A stretch of 10,134 nucleotides of DNA from an uncultured Prevotella sp. (lineage in GTDB: Bacteria; Bacteroidota; Bacteroidia; Bacteroidales; Bacteroidaceae). The position numbers and the translations under genes were made by a program. Under the pieces are notes generated by a model. That model worked only from the letters and a program-made list of their open reading frames with translations, made no database searches and was not told the origin of the DNA. This document shows, piece by piece, positions 1 through 7,329 of the stretch. The first letter of the stretch is position 1. Each line of letters starts with the position of its first letter. The stretch covers positions 1 through 10,134 of the forward strand of contig CALFGU010000098.1 in NCBI GenBank assembly GCA_937877685.1. Reading direction: 5' to 3'.

Positions 1-183
1 GAGCAGTATCTCGCCATCTGGTTTGGCGGGTCTATCAGCGGCGGCTCTGTCGTTCCCTCTGGCACGGACGGCAAGTGGGCGTTCAAGGGCATGATTAATG
101 TCGGTATCGTTGGCAAGGGCGTGGACGATGCGCGTGAGATGCAGATTCACGTTACCCCCACGACCGATATGTCCTTTACCTAA
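1..183 (+). CDS. Major tail (tube) protein, C-terminal 60 residues
   Basis: The frame is open from the first base and ends at TAA 181-183, so only the C-terminus of this gene is in the window. The visible peptide is glycine-rich and beta-prone (AIWFGGSISGGSV near its start, GMINVGIVGKGVDDA in the middle) and ends in HVTPTTDMSFT. Such an ending, placed directly before a gpG-type chaperone and a tape measure gene, is what siphovirus major tail proteins of Firmicutes phages show; they polymerise into the tail tube. The identity comes mainly from gene order, because 60 residues are too few for a firm family call. The next gene begins 31 bases downstream with its own ribosome-binding site. Confidence 0.6.
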   Translation, partial: EQYLAIWFGGSISGGSVVPSGTDGKWAFKGMINVGIVGKGVDDAREMQIHVTPTTDMSFT

Positions 184-214
184 TTCAATTTAATATATCG
201 ACAAGGAGCATGAG

Positions 215-538
215 ATGAGTAAGCAAATCACGTTTGAGTATGAGGATAAGCCGTACACGCTTGAGTACACTCTGCGGACGGCGGGACAGGCAAACGAGGA
301 CGGGTTTGTCCTTGAGCAAATGTCTGAAAAACCCGCGCTGATGATTCCAAAACTGGTGTACTGGGCGTTTATTCGGCATCACAAGAACATCACCCGCGCA
401 AAGACCGAAGAAATCTATGCGTGGATTCGCGACAAACAGGGGTTTGTTACTGCGGTCGGTGAGATGTACGCGGAGGCCGTCAATGCCCTTGTCGATGATG
501 GCGAAGACGCGGGAAACGCGAACTGGACTATGAGTTAA
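215..538 (+). CDS. Tail assembly chaperone, gpG-like
   Basis: This 107-residue protein is the short form of the tail assembly chaperone, which is thought to coat the tape measure and recruit tail tube subunits. The start is ATG 215, preceded by AAGGAG at 203-208; an ATG at 210 gives only two codons before a stop and may be ignored. The protein opens with a beta hairpin (ITFEYEDKPYTLEYTL), then has the sequence KPALMIPKLVYWAFIRHHKN and a helical, acidic C-terminus (EMYAEAVNALVDDGEDAG), a pattern shared by Firmicutes phage chaperones between the major tail protein and the tape measure. Seven codons before its stop lies the slippery heptamer GGGAAAC, where a fraction of ribosomes should shift into the next frame to make the longer gpGT form. 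Confidence 0.82.
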   Translation: MSKQITFEYEDKPYTLEYTLRTAGQANEDGFVLEQMSEKPALMIPKLVYWAFIRHHKNITRAKTEEIYAWIRDKQGFVTAVGEMYAEAVNALVDDGEDAGNANWTMS

Positions 539-556
539 ACGGCAATTCACAGTCCA
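511..556 (+). promoter_or_regulatory. Programmed -1 ribosomal frameshift signal (GGGAAAC plus stem)
   Basis: Read in the gpG frame, positions 511-517 are G GGA AAC, which fits the X XXY YYZ rule for -1 slippage exactly; lambda uses GGGAAAG for its G-GT pair. Six bases after it, TGGACT (524-529) can pair perfectly with AGTCCA (551-556) around a 21-base loop, in the position where stimulatory stems sit. After slipping, the frame is open from GGG AAA through to the stop at 1012-1014, giving a 266-residue fusion (101 gpG residues plus 165). The heptamer and pairing are seen directly; that they work in cells is inferred. Confidence 0.78.
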
Positions 557-1014
557 AAGAAATGGGGAGAGATGGCGGCAAAAACGCCGCTCTCCCTTTG
601 CCGTTAATGACCGTTTTTCAAGACTTGTGTCCGCATTATATGGCAATGGGCATGACCTACGAACAGTATTGGGACGGGGATGTCTACGCGCATAAAATGT
701 TTCGCCAAGCAAAGAAGGTTTCTCTTGCGGAACAAAACTATATTGCGTGGTTGCAAGGAATGTATATCTACGAAGCAATCATAGACATTGCTCCGTACAT
801 TAAAGCCTTTAGCAAGGCAAGACCAAAGCCATACCCGCAAGAACCATACGACATTTTCAAGGAAGATGTAGAGGCGCGGGAAGAGCGGGAACAGCGAGAA
901 CGCTATGAGCATATCAAAGAGCGAGTGGCGGCTTTCGCAAAGGCACAAAAGGGAAAGCGGCAACAAAAAACTGCGGAACAGGAGGTGGATGACAATGCCG
1001 GATGTGTCCCTTAA
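517..1014 (+). CDS. Tail assembly chaperone, gpT part of gpGT (made by -1 frameshift)
   Basis: This frame continues gpG after the slip at 511-517 and ends at TAA 1012-1014. It begins RELDYELNGNSQSKEMGRDG and contains aromatic helical segments (AEQNYIAWLQGMYIYEAI) followed by a long charged, coiled-coil-like tail rich in E, R and K (EAREEREQRERYEHIKER). An automatic caller would start it at ATG 562 and give 150 residues, but no good ribosome-binding site precedes that ATG, while the slippery site explains the upstream open frame from 499 on. The gpT part of such fusions is thought to contact tail tube subunits while the gpG part holds the tape measure. Its last 20 bases overlap the tape measure gene, which fits translational coupling. 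The role is inferred from position and the frameshift architecture rather than from a strong sequence motif. Confidence 0.72.
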   Translation, partial: RELDYELNGNSQSKEMGRDGGKNAALPLPLMTVFQDLCPHYMAMGMTYEQYWDGDVYAHKMFRQAKKVSLAEQNYIAWLQGMYIYEAIIDIAPYIKAFSKARPKPYPQEPYDIFKEDVEAREEREQRERYEHIKERVAAFAKAQKGKRQQKTAEQEVDDNAGCVP

Positions 1015-3211
1015 CGGGATTGAGTTCACAATTAAGGGAAGTTCTGACGAGGCATCTGCGTCCATCGAAACCCTAATTGAAAACCTAAATAAACTTACAA
1101 GTGCGCTTTCTGCCGCATCGGGCAAGTCTAATTTTGGCAATATTGGAGCAAAGGCAAAGAAAGAGTTAGCCCCGCTTTCAGAGGCGTTGCAAGAAACCAT
1201 TAAAAACGCAAGCAAAATTGATGTGTTAAAGGCAAAACTTTACTCTCTTGGGGTTGCGCTTGACGATGCGTTTCAGTCTGGGAATTTAGATAAGGCTTGG
1301 TCTATCCAAGGGCAAATTCTATCTACAGAATCGGCACTTGCAAAAGCGGCAGACGGCATTAAGGAAGTTGGAGATTCTGCAAAACGAGCCGCCAAGCCGA
1401 TGAACAACTTTGTGTCTTCGTTGAAGCGAATTGCATTTTATCGGTTTATTAGAACAATTATCAAAGAAATCACGGAGGCAATAAAAGAGGGCGCAACAAA
1501 CTTTTATGAATATAGCAAAGCGGTTGGCGCACCGTTTGCGGCGGCAATGGATAGCGTCAAAAACGCAAGCCTTACGATGAAAAACCAAGTGGGGTCTGCG
1601 TTTGGCGAACTGTTTCAAATTGTCGTTCCCATCATCATCGACATTATCAGTTACATCACGCAACTGGCATCCGCGCTTTCTATGGTTTGGTCGGCACTTC
1701 AAGGAAAGAGCGGGTGGTATAAGGCGGCAGACGGTATAGACGCTGTTGGAGATGCGGCGGCAGGAGCGGGTCATGCGGCTAAAGAGGCGTTGAAGTACCT
1801 CGCCCCGTTCGATGAATTGAATAGACTCCCCAAAGAAAACGCGGGAGGCGGTGGAGGCGCGTCTGCCACAAACTATGGTGAGATGTTTAACTTCCAAGAA
1901 TTTGAGGAAAGCAGTGCGCTTGGGAAAATCGCCGAGTTTATCAGAGAAAACCTTGAGGCCGTGCAACTGCTTGTAGATATTTTCGGTTTTACTATCGGCG
2001 TTGTTGCATTGGTCATGGGAAACTTCGCCCTTGGTCTTGGTCTTATGGCCTACTTTGGATATAAGGGCGTACAAGCGATTTCCGTGAACTGGGACGCGAT
2101 AAGCCAACAGCTTCAAGGCCCACTTGGACAGGCAACCGCAACTGTTGCGGCATCATCTCTCGTCATCGGTATTTTTGCCCTTCTCGCGGGAAACATCCCA
2201 CTTGGCGTTGGGCTTATTATGGCGGGGGCGGCGGGGCTTGCTTCCGTTGTTGCCGCAAACTGGGACAACATTGTAGCTTTTGGCAAAAAGTTCGTTTCAA
2301 AAATAAAGTCCGGCATTACAGAAGGGATGTCGAACATTTCTGATTGGGTTAAAAAGAAAATAATTTCGCCTTTGGTAAGCTCGTTCAAAGAAAGCGGCGC
2401 GAAAATCAAACTGACGGTGAACGCCATCGGAAATTGGTATACAGAAAAAATCAAACCGTGGCTTTCTGCCGAAAAGTGGGTAAGCGTTGGCAAAAAAATT
2501 ATATACGGCATCAAGGTAAGTTTTCCGACATTTACTCTCGACCCAATAAAGAATTGGTACAACGGAACCATTAAACCGTGGTTCACATACGAAAAGTGGC
2601 ACAACATCGGTGCAAACGCATTTTCTTGGCTGAAAAGTTCGCTTTCTCTTGGGAGTCACAGCCCCATCAAAACGTGGTGGGACACGTATGTCGCACCGTG
2701 GTTCACATGGGAAAAGTGGAAAACGCTTGGCACTAATGCTGTAAAGGCAATCAAAGAGGGCTTGCAAAGCATCACGTTCCCCAAATTCCATTTTGAATGG
2801 GGTTGGGAAACAAAGGGCTTTACGGTGCTTGGAAAATACATTTCCATGAGCATCCCGTGGCCTAAACTATCGTTCTACGCACAAGGCGGTATCGTTGACA
2901 AAGCTACGCTATTCGGCAATAGCGTTGTTGGAGAGGCCGGAAAAGAGGCAATCGTTCCGTTGGAGCGCAACACCGAGTGGGTAGGCATGGTTGCATCTGG
3001 GCTTGTGAGAGAACTTGCGAAAGCGTCCGACAGCAACGATGGCGGCTCTATGGCAGATGCTCTGTACTCCGCTTTCAGCCGCGCACTTGCCGAAAATTCC
3101 GATGACCGCGATATTCTCCTCGATGGAGATGTTGTGTATCGAAAAATGGTTCAGCGCAATCGGCGTGAAACGTTCCGCTCCGGGTCAAATCCGATGATGT
3201 CTATGGGATAA
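995..3211 (+). CDS. Phage tail tape measure protein
   Basis: The protein (738 residues from ATG 995) sets tail length and is ejected ahead of the DNA. GGAGGTG at 981-987 places the start at ATG 995, or at ATG 989 two codons earlier; the open frame reaches back to 905 but that part overlaps gpGT. The N-terminal 200 residues are helical and coiled-coil-like. Hydrophobic, membrane-like stretches follow at about 205-235, 326-357 and 381-423, with a glycine-rich break near residue 283. Residues 448-597 carry a short unit and three exact 40-residue repeats. The C-terminus has the motif common in tape measures: AQGGIVDKATLFG near 630 and VGEAGKEAIVPLE near 645-658. It is short beside many tape measures, which would fit a short tail of roughly 110 nm if the usual 1.5 Å per residue holds. 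Confidence 0.9.
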   Translation: MPDVSLNGIEFTIKGSSDEASASIETLIENLNKLTSALSAASGKSNFGNIGAKAKKELAPLSEALQETIKNASKIDVLKAKLYSLGVALDDAFQSGNLDKAWSIQGQILSTESALAKAADGIKEVGDSAKRAAKPMNNFVSSLKRIAFYRFIRTIIKEITEAIKEGATNFYEYSKAVGAPFAAAMDSVKNASLTMKNQVGSAFGELFQIVVPIIIDIISYITQLASALSMVWSALQGKSGWYKAADGIDAVGDAAAGAGHAAKEALKYLAPFDELNRLPKENAGGGGGASATNYGEMFNFQEFEESSALGKIAEFIRENLEAVQLLVDIFGFTIGVVALVMGNFALGLGLMAYFGYKGVQAISVNWDAISQQLQGPLGQATATVAASSLVIGIFALLAGNIPLGVGLIMAGAAGLASVVAANWDNIVAFGKKFVSKIKSGITEGMSNISDWVKKKIISPLVSSFKESGAKIKLTVNAIGNWYTEKIKPWLSAEKWVSVGKKIIYGIKVSFPTFTLDPIKNWYNGTIKPWFTYEKWHNIGANAFSWLKSSLSLGSHSPIKTWWDTYVAPWFTWEKWKTLGTNAVKAIKEGLQSITFPKFHFEWGWETKGFTVLGKYISMSIPWPKLSFYAQGGIVDKATLFGNSVVGEAGKEAIVPLERNTEWVGMVASGLVRELAKASDSNDGGSMADALYSAFSRALAENSDDRDILLDGDVVYRKMVQRNRRETFRSGSNPMMSMG
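2336..2785 (+). repeat. Tape measure tryptophan-rich 40-residue repeats
   Basis: Three units begin at 2426, 2546 and 2666, spaced exactly 120 bases apart. Each has the pattern I-x-x-W-[YW]...[IV]-x-P-W-x-x-x-E-K-W-x-x-x-G, for example IGNWYTEKIKPWLSAEKW and IKNWYNGTIKPWFTYEKW. A shorter, 30-residue and more diverged unit (ISDWVKKKIISP) precedes them at 2336-2425. The DNA of the units has also stayed similar around AAACCGTGG and GAAAAGTGG. Periodic aromatic residues are known in tape measures, where they are thought to match the helical pitch of the surrounding tail tube. Confidence 0.85.
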
Positions 3212-3224
3212 GGGGGTGTAGATA

Positions 3225-3611
3225 GTGACGATAAACAAACTGGACACACAGGGTTACTGGATGGTCGGGAGTTCGCACATCTACATCCCCTCCACCCCGT
3301 GCAAGGTGGAACACTCCAACGTGGTCGGTAGTGCCTCTGGGCGGGACGAGTCCGGCGTGATGCACATCGACTGGGTGCGCCGGGATGTCCGCAAGGTGTT
3401 TCTCAAGTACAACGCAATCACGAAGACAGAGTTGGCGTACATGATGAACCTCATGCAAGGCAAGGAGTTCACGTTCAAGTTTCTCGACCAAGGGGCAGTA
3501 AAGACTATGGATGCCTACGTTGGCGAGAGCAATTATGAGTTTTATTCCTATTCGTCTGCGTATAACGAGGCGGTGTACGTTAACTTTGAAATCCATGTAG
3601 TGGAGAAGTAA
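3225..3611 (+). CDS. Small tail-tip protein, distal-tail position (DUF6711-like)
   Basis: This 128-residue protein starts at GTG 3225 with AGGGGGTG at 3211-3218 upstream, 13 bases after the tape measure stop. It is beta-rich: residues around DTQGYWMVGSSHIYIPSTP, a central HIDWVRRDVRKVFLKYNAIT, then EFTFKFLDQGAVKTMDAYVG and a closing strand VNFEIHVVEK. A gene of this size between tape measure and tail hub normally encodes the distal tail adaptor or an equivalent that joins the tube to the tip complex. The layout resembles the small proteins grouped as DUF6711 in Firmicutes phages, but I cannot confirm that family by eye. It is much shorter than classical Dit proteins (about 250 residues), so it would represent only the ring-forming N-terminal part. 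Confidence 0.6.
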   Translation: MTINKLDTQGYWMVGSSHIYIPSTPCKVEHSNVVGSASGRDESGVMHIDWVRRDVRKVFLKYNAITKTELAYMMNLMQGKEFTFKFLDQGAVKTMDAYVGESNYEFYSYSSAYNEAVYVNFEIHVVEK

Positions 3612-3612
3612 T

Positions 3613-6234
3613 ATGACCGACAAAATTTTGAGAGCCGATAGCACCCAAATCACAAACATCATATCGTGCGAGTTTAAAGAGTCGGTCAACACCGATGAAT
3701 GTTTGCGGTTTGGCGCGGCGGTTGCGAGTTCAATCGAGTTTACTGCGTATGGCACACAGTCCGATGCCCCGGCGGTTGGTGAAGTTTTGACCTACTACCA
3801 GACGGACGGAAACGGCGTTGATACGCTCGTTGGGAAGTTTATCGCGACACCGGGCGTTCCGAGCAAAAACTCCTATACCGTTGTGGCGTATGACAGCGTC
3901 ATCCTGCTTGAAGCGGACTTTTCGGAACAGCTTGAAAGCATCCAGTCCAGTTTTCCAATGACCTTGAACGCCCTTTTGTCCGAAGTGGCAACGGTGGCGG
4001 GTGTGACTTTCGGTAATAACCCCACGCTTGGGTCTACAAGTATTGCAGAGTTTTCTGCCTCCGGCGTGAGTTGCCGACAAGTGGTGGCGTGGGCGGCTGA
4101 GATTTCCGGGCAGTATGTGTATGCCGATACAAGCGGTGACATCTGCTTTGGGTGGTATTCAGTAGTTAGCGGCAAAAAAGTGTATAAGCAGAGCGGCAGT
4201 AGCGGCGGCGTTACCTATGTGCCGTACAAGCAGGACGGGCTTGACTACAAGGACTTTGCCGTGAGTGCCGTGGACGGCGTGGCGGTCTTTCCCCCAGAAG
4301 TAGAGGGGGCGGCGGCTATTTATCCGTCTGCCGCAACCGGGAATATGTACAATGTCCGGGATAATTTGCTCCTGTCCGGGGCATCTGCGGCAACGCTTGA
4401 TACCGTGGCGCAGACCTTGTACAACGTTCTTTCCGCTTTGCCCGCATACAGACCGTGCAGTATACAGTTGTTCCGCTTTGACAATCCGTTCCGTGCCGGG
4501 GACATTATTGCTGTTGAGGATGCACAGGGCGTGTCATTCAACACGCTTGTAATGTCCATGACGGTCACTATGGACGGCGCAACGGTGGAGTGTACCGGGC
4601 GTGAAACGTATGACGGGGACTATGGGACATCGTACCGGGACGAGATTGTTAATCTGGCGAGTAACATTGTGCGGATTGATAAGCTGAAAGTCGATTGGGC
4701 AGATATTAACACGGCAATCATCAACTACCTTACCGCAAACGATGTAACGGCACAGAATGTTACGATTGTGGATGCCAGTAGCAACGTTATTGCAACGTTC
4801 AACGATACGGGCATTACGCTTTATAACAACGGGGTGGCGGTAGCAACGTATGACTCAACAGGGATTATTCTTGGTGACCCATCCGATGGTCACGCAGAAT
4901 TAGACTTTAATTCGTTTGAACTGTACGACCAAGACGGAAATGTTTATTTTGCCGCCGGGGATTTGCGGGATGCTTCTGGCATAGCGCACATCACAAGAAC
5001 ATATACTGGCGATGGAATAACAACGAGATTTTCTTTTACTCCTGCGGCATCAAGCACAAGTTCTATTTCCGTCAAAGTAAACGGAACTGTAATAACATCC
5101 GGCATAACAAAAACGGTCAACTATGTGCAGTTCACAACCGCTCCCGCAAACGGAGATGCCGTTTCGATAAGCTACGAAACCTCTTCCGAGTTTTACCATT
5201 ACGAAATTGGCAAAAGAAAACAAAACACCAATATCGGAGCATGGTCTATTGCCGGGGGAAAAGATGCAGATGTCGGCGGCATTTACGCCGTTGTGTCTGG
5301 CGGCAACAACAATGAGGCAAGCGGCGGTTCTTCTTCCATTGGCGGCGGTCAGAACAACGTGGCAAGCAACGCAAACGCCACCGTTGGTGGCGGCGCATCA
5401 AATACCGCAAGTGGGTCTTATTCTTCCGTGGGCGGTGGTCAACACAATACGGCATCTGGCGCATGGTCTGCCGTTCCGGGTGGATACGGGAACACGGTTG
5501 ACGGTTCGTCTTCAATCGCCTTTGGTGACGGAAACCAAATAAGCGCAACGGGCAGTCTTTCGGCTTGCTTCGGAGAAAACAATAAGGTCGGCAGTAATAA
5601 CCAGTTCGTCTTTGGAAAGTACAACGTAGAAGACCAAAACAACGACTATGTTGAAATCGTAGGAAACGGCACAGCAAACAACGCACGGGCTAACGCAAGA
5701 ACTCTGGACTGGAACGGAAACGAAGTCCTTGCCGGAGGGCTGACGATTAATGGCACAAAGGCGGTTGGTGCGCTTGCCACAAGCGGAACACCCGCCAACC
5801 TTGGGACTGCATCAAGAGGGACAAGCACAAGTGCCGCAAGAGCAGACCATGTTCATAAGATGCCGTCTGCATCGGATGTGGGCGCACTACCGACTGGCAC
5901 TACCCCGGCAGACATCGGAGCAATAAGTGATACCGATGCGGCGCACAGAATGGTTGTCCGAGAGGGCGGCACGGGGACGGTAAGCGTGACCATCACAAGC
6001 GGTACAAATCGTGGACTGTTGTTCGTGAGTTCCGGTACGGCGGCAAGAAATGGATTGTACATCGTTCACGGCGGCTCAACCGGGACAATCTCTTGTGTCC
6101 CTGTCCTTTCTTCAAGTGTTGTTACATTTGATACCGCCACGACTGGCGTACTCAAAATCACAAACTCCTCTGCCGTTTATATGTACATGATTTGGCTTGG
6201 CGCATCTGGAAACTCTAACGTTACTGTTTCGTAA
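3613..6234 (+). CDS. Tail hub and fibre protein with adhesin-like repeats
   Basis: This 873-residue protein starts at ATG 3613, one base after the previous stop, with GGAGAAG upstream. Residues 1 to about 345 look like the phage tail hub fold (gp27/Tal-type), including the early segment ITNIISCEFKESVNTDE. Residues 350-430 form a likely trimeric shaft (IVRIDKLKVDWADINTAI). Residues about 459-530 form a beta module seen in many fibres (TYTGDGITTRFSF, APANGDAVSISYE). Residues 562-636 are five 15-residue repeats of the trimeric adhesin head type. Residues 746-748 are His-Val-His in RADHVHKMPSASDVGA, a motif common in phage fibres and like the metal-binding HxH of T4 gp37. The end is a beta-rich tip. 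It should sit at the tail end and help bind the cell. No peptidase motif is evident, so enzymatic activity is not claimed. Confidence 0.75.
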   Translation: MTDKILRADSTQITNIISCEFKESVNTDECLRFGAAVASSIEFTAYGTQSDAPAVGEVLTYYQTDGNGVDTLVGKFIATPGVPSKNSYTVVAYDSVILLEADFSEQLESIQSSFPMTLNALLSEVATVAGVTFGNNPTLGSTSIAEFSASGVSCRQVVAWAAEISGQYVYADTSGDICFGWYSVVSGKKVYKQSGSSGGVTYVPYKQDGLDYKDFAVSAVDGVAVFPPEVEGAAAIYPSAATGNMYNVRDNLLLSGASAATLDTVAQTLYNVLSALPAYRPCSIQLFRFDNPFRAGDIIAVEDAQGVSFNTLVMSMTVTMDGATVECTGRETYDGDYGTSYRDEIVNLASNIVRIDKLKVDWADINTAIINYLTANDVTAQNVTIVDASSNVIATFNDTGITLYNNGVAVATYDSTGIILGDPSDGHAELDFNSFELYDQDGNVYFAAGDLRDASGIAHITRTYTGDGITTRFSFTPAASSTSSISVKVNGTVITSGITKTVNYVQFTTAPANGDAVSISYETSSEFYHYEIGKRKQNTNIGAWSIAGGKDADVGGIYAVVSGGNNNEASGGSSSIGGGQNNVASNANATVGGGASNTASGSYSSVGGGQHNTASGAWSAVPGGYGNTVDGSSSIAFGDGNQISATGSLSACFGENNKVGSNNQFVFGKYNVEDQNNDYVEIVGNGTANNARANARTLDWNGNEVLAGGLTINGTKAVGALATSGTPANLGTASRGTSTSAARADHVHKMPSASDVGALPTGTTPADIGAISDTDAAHRMVVREGGTGTVSVTITSGTNRGLLFVSSGTAARNGLYIVHGGSTGTISCVPVLSSSVVTFDTATTGVLKITNSSAVYMYMIWLGASGNSNVTVS
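5296..5520 (+). repeat. Five 45-bp (15-residue) YadA-head-like repeats
   Basis: Units begin at 5296, 5341, 5386, 5431 and 5476, exactly 45 bases apart. The protein pattern is [VI]-x-G-G-x-x-N-x-A-S-G-x-x-[SA]-x, for example GGGQHNTASGAWSAV. Two further looser units (FGDGNQISATG from 5521 and FGENNKVGSNN from 5569) continue the fold. This is the left-handed beta-roll pattern of trimeric autotransporter adhesin heads (Hep/Hag, YadA head), so the region should form a trimer on the tail tip. Confidence 0.85.
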
Positions 6235-6245
6235 GGGGTGAAAAC

Positions 6246-6455
6246 ATGAAACTTTCTGACCGTGCATACGACATTTTGAAATGGCTTTGTCTTGTGTGCA
6301 TCCCGGCGTTCGCTAGCGCATTTATTGCGCTTGGAAACATCTTTTCTTGGGAGTGGATTAACGAGGTATCACAAGTCGCAAACGTTGTCTGTACCCTCAT
6401 TGGCGCACTCATCGGCATCAGCACCGCCGAATACCGAAAGGAGAACCATCTGTGA
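6246..6455 (+). CDS. Holin, Dp-1-like family
   Basis: This 69-residue membrane protein starts at ATG 6246 behind AAGGGGTG (6232-6239). It has two hydrophobic segments, about residues 10-32 (ILKWLCLVCIPAFASAFIAL) and 42-60 (SQVANVVCTLIGALIGIST), joined by a short loop with WEW and ending in the charged tail AEYRKENHL. The pattern D-x-x-Y-D-x-L-K-W-L at the N-terminus and the G-x-x-x-G-I-S-T-A-x-Y ending are typical of the Dp-1-type holins of Firmicutes phages. Such holins open the cytoplasmic membrane so that the endolysin can reach the wall. The stop TGA overlaps the GTG of the endolysin (GTGA at 6452-6455), so the two are coupled. Confidence 0.85.
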   Translation: MKLSDRAYDILKWLCLVCIPAFASAFIALGNIFSWEWINEVSQVANVVCTLIGALIGISTAEYRKENHL

Positions 6456-7312
6456 TTGCAAGACAGACGGCGGTTCAGACCGCCATTCAGATGAAGGGGC
6501 AAAGGCAGGAAGTAGCCGAAATCTATAATTCCTACCTCCCACACCCCCGTGGATACATCGTCAAGTGGGACTCCGATTTGATGTGCGCCACCTATGCGAG
6601 TGCCGTGTTCGTGAAGTTGGGTTGGACGGATATCGTTCCCCCGGAGTGCGCCGCATGGAGATTGTACCAGAACATGGACGCTATCGGGTGCGGGGTACAG
6701 GACAGAAAGCGTGTCCCCGAAATTGGCGAATTGATATTTTTTGGTACTGGCACGAAGATGTCCTCCATCAACCACGTTGGCATCGTCACCGAGGTCAAAG
6801 GAAAGCAAATCTATTACTACGACCTCCAGAACACGGTTGGTAGGCACACTTGCCCGGTTGGGTACGCCTACATCTGGGGGTACGGCATCCCGGACTACGC
6901 CTCCAAGGATGTTCAGCCCACGCCGACTCCGACACCCACGCCAGAGCCTACGCCCACGCATGAGTTTAAGGTTGGTGACCTCGTTACCATCAATCCCGGC
7001 GCACGTTGGTACAAGGGACAGTCCATTAAAATTTCCTGCATCACGGACAGATGGTACGTTAGTTCCGTTAAGGGCGATAGGGTTGTCCTTGGCATGAACG
7101 AGGCGCAAAACCGGGACATCTGCTCCCCCATCCACGCCTGTGATATCACGCTTGTGGTGGCGCAAGAGCCTGTCGAACAGAAACCGGACGAAAAGGTGAG
7201 CATAACGGTTGATGTCGATAAAGACACCTATAAATTGCTCCAAATTATGGCGCAGGGAAACAACAAAACGATGGGTGAAATCATCGACATTCTTCTGGAA
7301 GACGCACGTTAA
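6452..7312 (+). CDS. Endolysin: CHAP domain, Pro/Thr linker, SH3-like domain, extra C-terminal domain
   Basis: The start is GTG 6452, supported by AAAGGAG at 6437-6443. Residues about 35-150 read as a CHAP-type cysteine hydrolase: Cys45 in DLMCATYASAVF is the likely nucleophile, IGELIFFG (91-98) is the usual strand before the catalytic histidine, and His108 in INHVGIV is that histidine. It should cut peptidoglycan peptides or the amide bond to the glycan. A linker (residues 155-169, alternating Pro and Thr) leads to an SH3-like wall-binding domain at about 171-236 (FKVGDLVTINPGARWYKGQ, DRWYVSSVKGDRVVLG). Residues 249-286 (SITVDVDKDTYKLLQIMAQG, then a helix) resemble a ribbon-helix-helix fold, unusual in an endolysin. 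Position after the holin supports the role. Which bond is cut cannot be read from sequence. Confidence 0.85.
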   Translation: MIARQTAVQTAIQMKGQRQEVAEIYNSYLPHPRGYIVKWDSDLMCATYASAVFVKLGWTDIVPPECAAWRLYQNMDAIGCGVQDRKRVPEIGELIFFGTGTKMSSINHVGIVTEVKGKQIYYYDLQNTVGRHTCPVGYAYIWGYGIPDYASKDVQPTPTPTPTPEPTPTHEFKVGDLVTINPGARWYKGQSIKISCITDRWYVSSVKGDRVVLGMNEAQNRDICSPIHACDITLVVAQEPVEQKPDEKVSITVDVDKDTYKLLQIMAQGNNKTMGEIIDILLEDAR

Positions 7313-7329
7313 CGCATAGGAGAATTGAT

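Noticed and set aside
905..994. Longer N-terminus of the tape measure gene from ATG 905
   Set aside because: The extra 30 codons lie inside gpGT in another frame, are basic and unlike tape measures, and the strong GGAGGTG at 981-987 points to ATG 989 or 995.
6913..6960. CRISPR-like or regulatory short repeat in the Pro/Thr codon stretch
   Set aside because: It is a coding low-complexity linker inside the endolysin, with no spacer structure.
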